The position numbers and the translations under genes are program-made. A stretch of DNA of 64,000 nt from Propionibacteriaceae bacterium UBA7704. Lineage in GTDB: Bacteria; Actinomycetota; Actinomycetes; Propionibacteriales; Propionibacteriaceae. Below, one piece after another: positions 54,544 to 64,000 of this stretch. The DNA is taken from the NCBI GenBank assembly GCA_002482525.1, contig DLGC01000002.1, forward strand, positions 82,218 through 146,217. Reading direction: 5' to 3'. Under the pieces are notes generated by a model, which was not told the DNA's origin, ran no database searches, and saw only the letters and a list, made by a program, of their open reading frames with translations. Numbering within the stretch: position 1 is the stretch's first letter; each line of letters begins with the position of its first letter.

Positions 54544-55281
54544 ATGACCGTGCCGATGGCGCAGGTAATCCTCCACGAGGGTGCCGAAGAGCTGGCTCGC
54601 CGCACTGCACAGAGGCTTTTGGACACGCTGATCGCACGGCAATCGGACGGGCATCTGGCGCAGTTATGTCTGGCCGGTGGCCGGATCGCGATGGCCACCT
54701 ACGCCGAGTTCGCCACGCTGGTTCCGGGGTCTGCTCTGGATACCTCACGGTTGGAGCTGTGGTGGTCCGACGAGCGATTTCTCCCTGCCGATGATCCCGA
54801 GCGCAACGCCGGGCCTGCGCTGGCGCTGCTGGCCCGGAGCTTCCCGATCGATCCTGCTCGCACTCATCCGATGCCCAGCGCCGATGGCATCATCGACGCC
54901 GGCGCGTCGGCCGCCACCTATGCCAAGGAACTCGGCGACACCGTTTTCGATGTGTGCCTGTTGGGAATGGGGCCCGACGGTCACGTCGGCTCGATCTTCC
55001 CCGGTCACCCGTCCAGTGAGCCGACCAATCAACCGGTCATCGGAGTCAGCGACTCCCCCAAGCCACCACCGGATCGCATCAGCTTGACGGTAGCGCGCAT
55101 GAACACCTCGGCAGAGATCTGGGTGATCGTGAACGGCGCGGAGAAGGCGAACGCGCTCAGCCGCGCCTTGGCAGGCGACGACAAGCTGCCGGCCGGTCAT
55201 GTGAATGCCCAGGGACGGACCCTGTGGTTGGTCGATGACGCTGCGGCCTCGTCGCTGCCCTACTTCGAATGCAGCTTGTGA
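54544..55281 (+). CDS. pgl: 6-phosphogluconolactonase
   Basis: Hydrolyses 6-phosphogluconolactone in the pentose phosphate pathway. 245 residues with LCLAGGRIAMATYAE, LELWWSDERFLPADDPERN and the family block LLGMGPDGHVGSIFPGHP. In many actinobacteria pgl stands in a zwf-opcA-pgl set; here it is alone. ATG behind GGGAG. Convergent with rbpA, 10 nt apart. Confidence 0.92.
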   Translation: MTVPMAQVILHEGAEELARRTAQRLLDTLIARQSDGHLAQLCLAGGRIAMATYAEFATLVPGSALDTSRLELWWSDERFLPADDPERNAGPALALLARSFPIDPARTHPMPSADGIIDAGASAATYAKELGDTVFDVCLLGMGPDGHVGSIFPGHPSSEPTNQPVIGVSDSPKPPPDRISLTVARMNTSAEIWVIVNGAEKANALSRALAGDDKLPAGHVNAQGRTLWLVDDAAASSLPYFECSL

Positions 55282-55291
55282 TCGTCGCGCG

Positions 55292-55648
55292 TCAGTAGAT
55301 GACTTCGCCCGACGCCCGTCGTTCGCGGAGCGTCTCCAATGCCTCTTCCAGAATCGCCACCGCCTCGTCGGCGCTGCGGCGTTCTTTCACATAGGCCAAG
55401 TGGGTCTTGTACGGCTGAATTTTCGGCGGCGGCGGCGGATTTTCAGAATCCAGGTTGGCAGGCAAGCCGCAGCGCGGACAATCCCAGCTCTCGGGAATCA
55501 CGGCATCGGCGGCGAAAGCCGGCCGAGTCTCGTGCCGATTGGCGCAGAAATATGACACGTAAAGGCGGGGGGCGGCGTCGCCGCGCTCGGCCTCGCCCAT
55601 GGGACCTGCGCCTACTCGGCTGCCCCGAATGGCACTACCACCTACCAC
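55292..55648 (-). CDS. rbpA: RNA polymerase-binding protein RbpA, zinc-binding form
   Basis: 118 residues. Family features: RGSRVGAG in the basic linker, the core with PAFAADAVIPESWDCPRCG, KIQPYKTHLAYVKERRS and LEEALETLRERR (sigma-interaction helix). Cys35, His39, Cys57 and Cys60 (YFCANRHE, CPRCG) form a probable zinc site, as in Streptomyces RbpA and unlike the M. tuberculosis protein. RbpA supports open-complex formation with the main sigma factor. Start at GTG 55648 behind AGGGAG; the wide N terminus differs among homologues. Confidence 0.88.
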   Translation of the reverse strand: MVGGSAIRGSRVGAGPMGEAERGDAAPRLYVSYFCANRHETRPAFAADAVIPESWDCPRCGLPANLDSENPPPPPKIQPYKTHLAYVKERRSADEAVAILEEALETLRERRASGEVIY

Positions 55649-55681
55649 CTATGTGCTCCCTCTATGCGAACGGAGACGGCC

Positions 55682-55987
55682 TCAGCCCATCACTCCGAAG
55701 TCGCCGAAATATCGATACAGGACAAGCAATCCAATGATGCTCGCCAACCAGACCAAACCCACGATGATGGTCATGCGATCCAGATTTCGCTCAGCCATCG
55801 ACGTGCCACCCATTCCGGTGGACATCCCACCACCGAACAGATCTGACATGCCGCCACCGCGACTCTTGTGCAGCAGAACGAATAACGCCAGCACGATGCT
55901 GGTGATGATCAGCACTATCGACAAAGTGAGAATCGGCCAGGTCATCTGGCCCGTGGACGCCTCCAACGGGACGAGTAGTGCAATCAC
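55682..55987 (-). CDS. secG: Preprotein translocase subunit SecG
   Basis: 101 residues: two hydrophobic helices (WPILTLSIVLIITSIVLALFVLL and IIVGLVWLASIIGLLVLYRYF) flanking a Gly-rich loop with HKSRGGGMSDLFGGGM, the SecG signature. GTG at 55987 is preferred since TAGGAT ends 7 nt upstream (leaderless); an ATG at 55945 would give the shorter typical length. Confidence 0.93.
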   Translation of the reverse strand: MIALLVPLEASTGQMTWPILTLSIVLIITSIVLALFVLLHKSRGGGMSDLFGGGMSTGMGGTSMAERNLDRMTIIVGLVWLASIIGLLVLYRYFGDFGVMG

Positions 55988-55994
55988 GCCGAGA

Positions 55995-56000
55995 ATCCTA
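55995..56000 (-). promoter_or_regulatory. -10 element for leaderless secG
   Basis: TAGGAT with 7 nt to the GTG start. Confidence 0.5.
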
Positions 56001-56029
56001 ACTCAGGTTTGGCTGTGGACCGAACTGGA

Positions 56030-56085
56030 ACCGCACCCACGAAGCCCCGGTGTCCTTCGAGGTGGGCGGACTTCGTGGATGCGGT
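56030..56085 (-). terminator. Terminator of the gap-pgk-tpiA operon
   Basis: ACCGCACCCACGAAG (56030-56044) and CTTCGTGGATGCGGT (56071-56085) form a 15-bp stem, one G-T pair on the minus strand, with a 26-nt loop. It begins 7 nt after the tpiA stop. Confidence 0.75.
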
Positions 56086-56092
56086 CATCGAT

Positions 56093-56875
56093 TCACGCGC
56101 CAACGTAATACATGACGATCTTGGCGAACTCGTCGGCGACCAGGCTGGCGCCGCCGACCAAGGCACCGTCGACATCGGGCTGCGCCATGATCTCCACCAC
56201 ATTGGTGGACTTCACCGAGCCGCCGTACTGGATACGCACCGATTCGGCCGCCTGGGCACCGAAGGCCTGCGCAACATAGCCGCGGATGGCACCACAGACT
56301 TCCTGAGCATCCTCAGGGGTTGCCACCTCGCCGGTCCCGATCGCCCACACCGGTTCGTAGGCGATGACCGCGGCACCGACCTGTTCGGCGGTCAGCGGAG
56401 CCAGGCACTCGGCCACCTGCGACAGCACATGGGCCACATGTGTCCCGGCCTTGCGAATCTCCAGCACCTCGCCGCAGCAGATGATGGGCGTCATGCCTGC
56501 GGCGAAGACCACCTTCGCCTTCTCGCCGATCAGCGCATCGGTCTCACCGTGGTACTCACGGCGTTCGGAGTGTCCCACCACGACATAGCTGCAGTTCAAC
56601 TTGGCGAGCATCCCTGCCGAGATCTCTCCGGTGTAAGCACCCGACTCGTGCACCGACACGTCCTGGGCACCCCACGTCAACGGCAGATCGTCGCCCTCGA
56701 TGATGGACTGCACCGAACGCAGATCGGTGAACGGCACGATGACGGCCGCCTCGGACTTGGTCTTGTCGTAGCGGAAGTCCTTCAACGTCCACGCCAACTG
56801 CTGCACCAGTCCGGTGGCTTCGACGTGGTTGAGGTTCATCTTCCAGTTGCCTGCCAGCAACGGTGTGCGTGCCAT
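56093..56875 (-). CDS. tpiA: Triosephosphate isomerase
   Basis: Interconverts dihydroxyacetone phosphate and glyceraldehyde 3-phosphate. 260 residues: Lys12 in GNWKMN, His102 in VVGHSERR, Glu174 in AYEPVWAIGTG, phosphate loop QYGGSVK. Start at ATG 56875, one base from the pgk stop; a longer open frame upstream is out of homology. Confidence 0.97.
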   Translation of the reverse strand: MARTPLLAGNWKMNLNHVEATGLVQQLAWTLKDFRYDKTKSEAAVIVPFTDLRSVQSIIEGDDLPLTWGAQDVSVHESGAYTGEISAGMLAKLNCSYVVVGHSERREYHGETDALIGEKAKVVFAAGMTPIICCGEVLEIRKAGTHVAHVLSQVAECLAPLTAEQVGAAVIAYEPVWAIGTGEVATPEDAQEVCGAIRGYVAQAFGAQAAESVRIQYGGSVKSTNVVEIMAQPDVDGALVGGASLVADEFAKIVMYYVGA

Positions 56876-56876
56876 G

Positions 56877-58073
56877 TCAGTTCTCCTGTTCCAAAACGGC
56901 CAGACCGGGCAACTCTTTGCCTTCCAAATACTCCAAGGACGCGCCGCCACCGGTGGAGATGTGGCCGAAGTCACTGTCCGCGAAGCCCAGCTGGCGCACG
57001 GCGGCGGCGGAATCTCCTCCTCCGACGACGGTGAAGGCGGCGGTATCGGACAGCGCCTGAGCGACCGCCTTGGTGCCCTTGGCGAAGAGTTCCATCTCAA
57101 AGACGCCCATCGGCCCGTTCCAGAACACTGTCTGGGCCGACGTGATCGCCTCAGCGAAAACAGCGGCAGTCTTCGGACCGATGTCCAGGCCCATGTGGTC
57201 GGCGGGGATCGCATCAACCGGAACCACCGTCGCGGGGCCATCGGGGCCAAATTCCGGGGCCACCGTGATGTCGACCGGCAGCAGGATCTGCTTCCCGGCG
57301 GCCTCGGCGTGTGCAAGGTACTCCCCCACCACCGAGATCTTCTCCTCATCAAGCAGGGAGTTCCCGACCTCGTAGCCCTTGGCCTTCAAGAACGTGTAAG
57401 CCATGCCGCCACCGACAACCAGAGTGTCGGCGACGGTGAGCAGATTGTCGATCACAGCCAGTTTGTCGGCGACCTTCGCTCCACCGAGCACCACCACATA
57501 GGGCCGCTGAGGCGACTCGGTGAGCCGCTGCAGCACAGCGACTTCCTTGCCGACCAGCAAGCCGGCCGCGCTGGGAAGCACCTTGGCGATGTCGTAGACC
57601 GAGGCCTGTTTGCGATGTACCACACCGAATCCGTCGGAGATGAACACATCGCCCAGTTCGGCGTAGCGGGCGGCCAAAGCCGCGCGCTCAGCTTCGTCCT
57701 TGGACTCCTCGCCCGGCTCGTAGCGCACATTTTCCAGCAGGACGATCTCGCCTTCGGACAGGGCGGCCACACAGGCCTGCGCGCTGGCACCCACGACATC
57801 CTCGGCCAAAGTCACCGGCGCCCCGACCAACTCGGCCAACCGGGTAGCGACCGGCGCCAGCGAGAACTCCGGCTTCACGGTGCCTTTGGGACGACCCAGG
57901 TGAGCCATCACGACAACCTTCGCACCCGCGTTGACCAGCATGGTCAAGGTGGGCAGCGCCGCGCGGATCCGACCATCATCGGTGATGGTCTGACCGTCCA
58001 GCGGCACATTGAAATCACAGCGGATCAGAACCCGCTTACCTCGGAGATCACCGAGGTCGGCAACAGACTTCAC
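56877..58073 (-). CDS. pgk: Phosphoglycerate kinase
   Basis: Makes ATP from 1,3-bisphosphoglycerate. 398 residues: RCDFNVPLDG near the N terminus, VVMAHLGRPKG, GGAKVADKLAVIDNLL, the hinge and GGGDSAAAVRQLGFAD. One base from tpiA; 86 nt after gap. Confidence 0.97.
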   Translation of the reverse strand: MKSVADLGDLRGKRVLIRCDFNVPLDGQTITDDGRIRAALPTLTMLVNAGAKVVVMAHLGRPKGTVKPEFSLAPVATRLAELVGAPVTLAEDVVGASAQACVAALSEGEIVLLENVRYEPGEESKDEAERAALAARYAELGDVFISDGFGVVHRKQASVYDIAKVLPSAAGLLVGKEVAVLQRLTESPQRPYVVVLGGAKVADKLAVIDNLLTVADTLVVGGGMAYTFLKAKGYEVGNSLLDEEKISVVGEYLAHAEAAGKQILLPVDITVAPEFGPDGPATVVPVDAIPADHMGLDIGPKTAAVFAEAITSAQTVFWNGPMGVFEMELFAKGTKAVAQALSDTAAFTVVGGGDSAAAVRQLGFADSDFGHISTGGGASLEYLEGKELPGLAVLEQEN

Positions 58074-58159
58074 AGTCAGCCTTTCTGTCTACAGCCAACG
58101 AGCCGACTCGCAGCGATGCGCGAGCCGGCCCGTCAGATGATGGTGAGTAGTGAGAAAAC

Positions 58160-59164
<1,005 letters not shown>

Positions 59165-59283
59165 AGTGAGCGTGTCTCCTTTATCAACAGATGTCCGGCT
59201 CTACTGGGGGCGGCCCAACCGGATGTACCCAACCCTACCGGCTCGCTGAGTCTTCGAAGCGGTATCCGGATCCGTCTCAGAAG

Positions 59284-60270
59284 TCAGTCAGCGTCGTCTA
59301 ACATCTCAGGACTGAGTACTGCTTCGGTGTTGGGAATTCCCAATTCGGCGGCCCGCTTGTCGGCAGTCGCCAGCAGCCGACGAATTCGTCCGGCCACAGC
59401 ATCCTTGGTCAGCGGCGGTACGTGCAGGCTCCCCAACTCCTCCAGACTGGCCTGCTTGTGCTCCAGACGGAGTTGACCGGCAACCAGCAGGTGCTCGGGA
59501 ACATCGTCACCGAGGATCTCCAACGCTCGTTTGACCCGCGCCCCGGCCGCGACAGCCGCACGCGCCGACCGTCGCAGGTTCGCGTCATCGAAGTTGGCCA
59601 GGCGGTTCGCCGAGGCCCGAACCTCGCGCCGGAGCCGGCGATCCTCCCAGACCAGCCGAGCCTCTTCTGCACCCATCAAGGTGAGCATGGCGCCGATGGC
59701 ATCACCATCGCGGATGACGACCCGATCCACTCCCCGCACCTCGCGGGCCTTCGAAGCCACGCCCAACCGACGGGCCGCACCGACCAGCGCCAGCGCGGCC
59801 TCCGAACCCGGGCACGTCACTTCCAAGGCCATGGAGCGGCCGGGCTCCGTGAGCGAACCATGAGCCAGGAAAGCACCTCGCCACGCGGCGATCGAGACCT
59901 CTTTGCCGCCGCCGACCACCTGAACCGGCAGTCCGCGCACCGGGCGTCCTCGCGAATCGATCAGACCGGTCTGCCGCGCCAGAGCCTCACCGTCTCGGAT
60001 GAGTCGGACCACGTAGCGGGTACCGCGACGCAGGCCACTGCCGGTGATCACCACGAAGTCGGAGCTGAATCCGAACAACTCGGCGATGGCAGTCCGCAGA
60101 CGACGGGCGGCTCCGCCGGTATCGAGTTCGGCCTCGACCACGATCCGACCGCCGGCGATATGCAACCCATTGGCGAAGCGAAGCAGTGAAGCCACCTCCG
60201 CTTTGCGCAGATCCGGCTTGGTCACCTCCAGCGTGGCCAACTCGGATTTCACCTGCTGCGTCATCGCCAT
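59284..60270 (-). CDS. whiA: WhiA-family DNA-binding regulator
   Basis: 328 residues. N-terminal degenerate LAGLIDADG-like domain (KAEVASLLRFANGLHIAG, GSLTEPGRSMALEV), C-terminal helix-turn-helix (LRLEHKQASLEELGSLHVPPLTKDAVAGRIRRLL). Controls sporulation in Streptomyces and division in other Gram-positives. Start at ATG 60270; a GTG further up is less likely. Downstream of yvcK, the standard rapZ-yvcK-whiA cluster. Confidence 0.95.
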   Translation of the reverse strand: MAMTQQVKSELATLEVTKPDLRKAEVASLLRFANGLHIAGGRIVVEAELDTGGAARRLRTAIAELFGFSSDFVVITGSGLRRGTRYVVRLIRDGEALARQTGLIDSRGRPVRGLPVQVVGGGKEVSIAAWRGAFLAHGSLTEPGRSMALEVTCPGSEAALALVGAARRLGVASKAREVRGVDRVVIRDGDAIGAMLTLMGAEEARLVWEDRRLRREVRASANRLANFDDANLRRSARAAVAAGARVKRALEILGDDVPEHLLVAGQLRLEHKQASLEELGSLHVPPLTKDAVAGRIRRLLATADKRAAELGIPNTEAVLSPEMLDDAD

Positions 60271-60317
60271 GGGTATCGACTGCCTTTCCGAATGCACCGT
60301 GTGGAGTGGGCCATAGC

Positions 60318-61271
60318 CTACAGACCCATAATCCCTGCGTAGACCGATGCCAACAGCAGCGGATCATGGCGGGCAGAACCGTCGCGCATCCGCACCGGTG
60401 CGACCAAGAGTTCCGCGCCCAGGGAACCCACGAAAGTGGCCAGATGTCGGTCCTCGGACACAAAACTGGGATCGGCGACGACAGTGTCCAGCCGCAGCCC
60501 CGGAGCATGCTCGGCCAACACCTCGATATGCCGCGACGCAGTGTAGGCCGGAGTCTCGTCCTCGGTGGGCACCAGATTCAGGGTGAGCACCCGCCGCGCC
60601 GAACTGGTCCGGATCGCCTCGGCCAGTTCGGGGACCAACAAATGCGGAATGACCGAGGAATACCAGGATCCCGGTCCCAGCACGATGTAGTCGGCCTCCC
60701 GGATCGCCACGAGAGCCTCGGGGACCGCAGGCGGATTGGCCGGAGTGAGCCGGACATCGGCGATCTCTCCAGTGGCCAGAGCCACCTCCTCCTGACCGAT
60801 GACCACACCGCGCTCGTCAGGCAGCGACGGGTCGACGCCGATCACATCGGCCTCGATCACCAACGGCACCGCGGCCATCGGAAGCACGCGCCCCTCGACA
60901 TGCAACATGGCCGCCACCATGTCCAGGCCGGCGACCGGGTCGGAGAGCTGCTGCCATAGACCGGCGATCAGCAGATTGCCGATCGAATGCCCGCCCAACG
61001 GCCCCTCGCCGGGGAAGCGGGACTGCAGCACCTCAGCCCAGGCCCGCCCCACCTCGTCATCGCCGCACAGCGCGGCCAGTGCCATTCTCAGGTCGCCGGG
61101 CGGCAGTACCTCGAACTCCTCACGAAGCCGCCCCGAGGAACCCCCGTTATCGGCCACGGTGACAATCGCCGTCAGCCGTGGCGTGAGTTGACGTAGCGCG
61201 CTCAGGCTGGCGGACAGACCGTGTCCGCCGCCCAAGGCCACCACGGCCGGAAGCCGGTTGAAGGCGCTCAC
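60318..61271 (-). CDS. yvcK: YvcK/CofD-like gluconeogenesis factor
   Basis: 317 residues: ALGGGHGLSASLSALR, DNGGSSGRLREEF, GPLGGHSIGNLLIAGLWQ, VLGPGSWYSSVIPHL. Family proteins bind UDP-GlcNAc and affect cell-wall supply. Overlaps the rapZ stop by 4 nt. Confidence 0.96.
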   Translation of the reverse strand: MSAFNRLPAVVALGGGHGLSASLSALRQLTPRLTAIVTVADNGGSSGRLREEFEVLPPGDLRMALAALCGDDEVGRAWAEVLQSRFPGEGPLGGHSIGNLLIAGLWQQLSDPVAGLDMVAAMLHVEGRVLPMAAVPLVIEADVIGVDPSLPDERGVVIGQEEVALATGEIADVRLTPANPPAVPEALVAIREADYIVLGPGSWYSSVIPHLLVPELAEAIRTSSARRVLTLNLVPTEDETPAYTASRHIEVLAEHAPGLRLDTVVADPSFVSEDRHLATFVGSLGAELLVAPVRMRDGSARHDPLLLASVYAGIMGL

Positions 61272-62149
61272 TCCAACCCCAGGTCCCGGTGATAGACCCC
61301 CACCGGCAATCCCCGGGCCGCCAATCGATGACTCAACTCCTCGGTGATCGCGGTCGAGCGATGCTTGCCCCCCGTACAGCCGATCGCCACCGTGGCATGA
61401 CGCTTGCCCTCGCGCAGATAGCCCGGCGCCACCAGTTCGATCAGGCCGACGGTGTGCTCCAGGAAAGGCTCAGCGTCGGGCTGGGACATCACGTAGTCGG
61501 CGACCGGCTCAGCCAGCCCGGTTTGCGGGCGCAATGCCAACACCCAGTACGGATTGGGCAGGAAGCGCACGTCCAGGACCAGATCGGCGTCCAGCGGAAT
61601 TCCTCTCTTGAAGCCGAAGGACATCAGCGTGATCCGCAGCCGGGCGCTCTCCTCGTCGGCACCGAAGGCGGTGGCAACACGCGCCGAGAGTTGATGAATA
61701 TTAATCGAGGTGGTGTCGATGACCAGGTCGGCACCAGCACGAAGATCGGCCAACAGCTGACGCTCGCGGCGAATGGCATCGACCAAGCGGCCACGGCCTT
61801 GCAGCGGCAGCGGGCGTCGCACCGACTCCTGTCGACGCACGATGACATCGTCACGGGCCTCGACGAACAACACCTCCGGGCGGATGCCGGACTCGCGCAA
61901 CTGGCTGAACGCGGCCGGCAGCTGCTCGAACTCAGCGCCGGAACGGACGTCGAGCACCACCGCCAGTTTGCCGATTCCGCGCGCCCGACAGACGTCGACC
62001 AAGGCCGGCAACAGGGTGGGCGGGAGATTGTCGACGACGAACCACTCCAGATCTTCCAGGGCATGGCTGGCGGTACGTCGGCCGGCTCCGGACAGTCCTG
62101 TGATGATCACCAGTCGCACCGACGCACCCGACTCGCTCATAGCGGCCAT
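61268..62149 (-). CDS. rapZ: RapZ-family nucleotide-binding protein
   Basis: 293 residues: P-loop GLSGAGRRTA (about 18-27), VDNLPPTLLP, LDVRFLPNPYWV, VAIGCTGGKHRSTAI. The P-loop has Arg-Arg where Lys or Arg followed by Ser is usual. In E. coli it steers the GlmZ RNA; in actinobacteria its role is not settled. Alternative start 9 nt downstream. Confidence 0.94.
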   Translation of the reverse strand: MAAMSESGASVRLVIITGLSGAGRRTASHALEDLEWFVVDNLPPTLLPALVDVCRARGIGKLAVVLDVRSGAEFEQLPAAFSQLRESGIRPEVLFVEARDDVIVRRQESVRRPLPLQGRGRLVDAIRRERQLLADLRAGADLVIDTTSINIHQLSARVATAFGADEESARLRITLMSFGFKRGIPLDADLVLDVRFLPNPYWVLALRPQTGLAEPVADYVMSQPDAEPFLEHTVGLIELVAPGYLREGKRHATVAIGCTGGKHRSTAITEELSHRLAARGLPVGVYHRDLGLE

Positions 62150-62186
62150 TATTGCGCTTTTGGAACCGCCAGGGGCACCCCGCGGC

Positions 62187-64000
62187 TTACTCCTGGATGA
62201 CTTCGCCGGTGGCGAGGTTCACTGCAGCCGCGGGATCGTCCGCGGCCAGGATCTCGACGAGCGCTGCCGCCGTCCGCGGGCCGATGCCGGGAACCTCGGC
62301 GATGTCGGCGACGCTGGCCTTGCGGAGTTTCCGCAGCGACCCGAAGTGCTTCAGCAACGCCTTGCGTCGAATCTCCCCCAACCCCGGCACCTCGTCCAGA
62401 ACCGACTCCACCATGGCTGCGCTGCGCCGGGATCGATGGTGGGTGATGGCGAAGCGATGGGCCTCATCGCGAACCCGCTGCAGCAGGTACAGGCCTTCAC
62501 TGGACCGGGGCAGGATCACCGGGTACTCCTGATCGGGCAACCAGACCTCTTCCAGGCGTTTGGCCAGACCACACAGCGCCACTTCCGAGATTCCCAATTC
62601 GGTCAGGGCGCGCGCGGCGGCTGCCACTTGCGGCGCGCCGCCGTCGACGACGACCAGGCCGGGAAGATAGGAGAACTTGCGCGGAGCCCCGGTTTCGGGA
62701 TCGATCAGCAGCGGACCGTCCTGCGTCGGTGCAGCGTCGGCGCGTTCGGCGAGCAGCCGACGGAACCGCCGCGTGATGACCTCATGCATGGCCGCCACAT
62801 CATTGGAGCCTTCGACAGTGCGAATCACGAAACGCCGGTATTCGCTCTTTCGGGCCAGGCCGTCCTCGAAGACCACCATCGAGCCCACGACCTCGCTGCC
62901 CTGGGTGTGGGAGATGTCGTAGCACTCGATACGCAGCGGCGCCTCCGGCAGAGCCAGTGCCTCCTGCAACTCGGCCAAGGCACGTCCCCGAGTTGACAGG
63001 TCCGAGGACCGCCGCAGCTTATGCAGACTGAGGGCTTCGGCGGCGTTGCGTCCGGCAGTTTCCATGAGGGTGGCCTTGTCGCCGCGTTTGGGTACGACCA
63101 GCTTCACCCGTGACCCGCGTTCGTCAGTGAGCAACTGCTGCAAAACCTCAGCACTGTCCGGTAGCTCCGGCACCAGGACCCGAGGTGGGATGTCGGTGGC
63201 GTCCTCGGCGTAGAGCTGAACCAGGAATTTCTCCAACAGCGTCGCCGGATCCGAATCGTCCTGCCGCTCGGCAACCCAGGACCGTTCGCCTCGGATGCGC
63301 CCGTCGCGTACGGCGAACACTTGAATGGCGATCTCCAGGGGGTCGACGGCGAGGGCCACCACATCGGCATTGGTGCCGTCTCCCAGCACGATGGCATTGC
63401 GCTCCGATGCCTGCTGGAGTGCCCCAAGTCGATCTCGGAGCACCGCAGCGCGTTCGTAGTCCTGATTCTGCGCTGCCCGCTGCATCTCGGCCTGCAACCC
63501 AGAGATGAGAGTGCTGGTTCGCCCGGCCAGGAATTCGCACACGCTCGCGACCAGTTCGCGGTGTGCCTCGGCATCGATCCGGCCCACGCACGGCGCGGCG
63601 CACTTGCCGATGTAGCCCAGCAGACAGGGGCGCCCGCTGGCTTTGGCGTTGTTGAAGACACCATTGCTGCAGGATCGCATCGGGAACACCCGCAGCAGAG
63701 AGTCCATCGTTTCGCGAATGGCCCAGGCCTGAGCGTAGGGGCCGAAGTAGCGATTGGAGCGACGCTTGGATCCGCGCCCGACGAAAACTCGAGGGAACTC
63801 CTCGCCCCAGGTCACCGCCACCCAGGGGTAGGACTTGTCGTCGCGATATTTGACGTTGAAGCGCGGGTCGTACTGCTTGATCCAGGTGTATTCCAGCTGC
63901 AACGCTTCCAACTCGTTGCGAACCAGCGTCCACTCCACCTTGGCCGCGGTGCGAACCATGGTCTGGGTGCGAAAGTGCAGCGCAGCCGGATCGGCGAAGT
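62187..64000 (-). CDS. uvrC: Excinuclease UvrC, N terminus missing at window edge
   Basis: Nucleotide-excision-repair nuclease. Visible: the end of the GIY-YIG domain (YFADPAALHFRTQTM, ALQLEYTWIKQYDPRFNVKYRDDKSYPW), RCxx motifs in PCLLGYIGKCAAPCVG, the UVR motif, the C-terminal RNase-H-like half (IECYDISHTQGSEVVGSMVVFEDG) and the helix-hairpin-helix pair at the end (VPGLGEIRRKALLKHFGS, VPGIGPRTAAALVE). About 604 codons; some 40-60 N-terminal residues lie past base 64000. An ATG at 63959 is internal. Confidence 0.96.
   Translation of the reverse strand, partial: FADPAALHFRTQTMVRTAAKVEWTLVRNELEALQLEYTWIKQYDPRFNVKYRDDKSYPWVAVTWGEEFPRVFVGRGSKRRSNRYFGPYAQAWAIRETMDSLLRVFPMRSCSNGVFNNAKASGRPCLLGYIGKCAAPCVGRIDAEAHRELVASVCEFLAGRTSTLISGLQAEMQRAAQNQDYERAAVLRDRLGALQQASERNAIVLGDGTNADVVALAVDPLEIAIQVFAVRDGRIRGERSWVAERQDDSDPATLLEKFLVQLYAEDATDIPPRVLVPELPDSAEVLQQLLTDERGSRVKLVVPKRGDKATLMETAGRNAAEALSLHKLRRSSDLSTRGRALAELQEALALPEAPLRIECYDISHTQGSEVVGSMVVFEDGLARKSEYRRFVIRTVEGSNDVAAMHEVITRRFRRLLAERADAAPTQDGPLLIDPETGAPRKFSYLPGLVVVDGGAPQVAAAARALTELGISEVALCGLAKRLEEVWLPDQEYPVILPRSSEGLYLLQRVRDEAHRFAITHHRSRRSAAMVESVLDEVPGLGEIRRKALLKHFGSLRKLRKASVADIAEVPGIGPRTAAALVEILAADDPAAAVNLATGEVIQE

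Noticed and set aside
63959..64000. uvrC starting at the ATG at 63959
   Set aside because: The upstream codons (YFADPAALHFRTQT) belong to the GIY-YIG domain, so this ATG is internal and the gene runs past the window.

Overview
The window is about 64 kb of high-GC chromosomal DNA from an actinomycete (Actinomycetota). The evidence is whiA, RbpA, an InhA-type FabI paired with FabG, SufR with a Rieske protein inside the suf operon, GTG/TTG starts, and gene order. Two blocks match Mycobacterium tuberculosis order as I remember it: dxr-rip1-ispG-GNAT and rlmN-cdsA-frr-pyrH-tsf-rpsB-M23-xerC (Rv2867c-Rv2894c), then fabG-inhA-NfeD-SPFH, an ABC-F gene, suf, secG-tpi-pgk-gap and whiA-yvcK-rapZ-uvrC (Rv1420-Rv1488). 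No mycolic-acid genes are seen. A Propionibacteriales-like organism is a reasonable guess, but the genus cannot be fixed from the sequence alone. No tRNA, rRNA, CRISPR array, insertion sequence or prophage was recognised.

Layout. 1-5.2 kb: 5' end of secA, then the isoprenoid/site-2-protease operon dxr-rip1-ispG-GNAT, all on the minus strand. 5.4-8.7 kb: proVWX, an osmoprotectant ABC importer closed by a strong terminator. 8.8-12.4 kb: an ABC-F ATPase, an alpha/beta hydrolase and a secreted esterase. 12.4-18.4 kb: a zincin-like membrane protein, rlmN, cdsA, frr, pyrH, tsf and rpsB (translation and phospholipid synthesis). 18.7-22.0 kb: a secreted tandem M23 protein, xerC, def and a SpoU rRNA methyltransferase. 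22.0-25.4 kb: a STAND/NB-ARC ATPase with TPRs, and two small unknown genes. 25.4-29.5 kb: SPFH, NfeD, an ABC ATPase, fabI and fabG. 29.7-33.4 kb: META lipoprotein, RlmA-like methyltransferase, M20 amidohydrolase, EI24/CysZ-like membrane protein. 33.4-40.0 kb: an accessory surface-protein locus with a four-lamin-tail-domain protein diverging from a 1466-residue LRR/propeller/Ig-like protein. 40.1-43.9 kb: a second ABC-F, a ribbon-helix-helix (RHH) protein with an SPFH protein, and a kinase-like phosphotransferase. 43.9-50.5 kb: sufR-B-D-Rieske-C-S-U-T, the Fe-S cluster assembly operon. 50.7-54.3 kb: a membrane pyrophosphatase coupled to a glycosyltransferase-like gene. 54.5-64 kb: pgl, rbpA, secG, tpiA, pgk, gap, whiA, yvcK, rapZ and uvrC (partial).

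The window is mostly housekeeping. The points that deserve attention are: the SPFH/RHH operon with an AT-rich operator of two half-sites 11 bp apart; a divergent membrane pyrophosphatase whose N terminus looks like a lipoprotein signal; the LTD/LRR surface locus with a perfect 15-bp hairpin between its genes; a 30-bp tandem repeat in the tail of ribosomal protein S2; a duplicated, in-frame translation-start region in front of proV; and a recurring leaderless-promoter pattern (TANNNT or a near match, 6-7 nt before the start codon) at seven genes.
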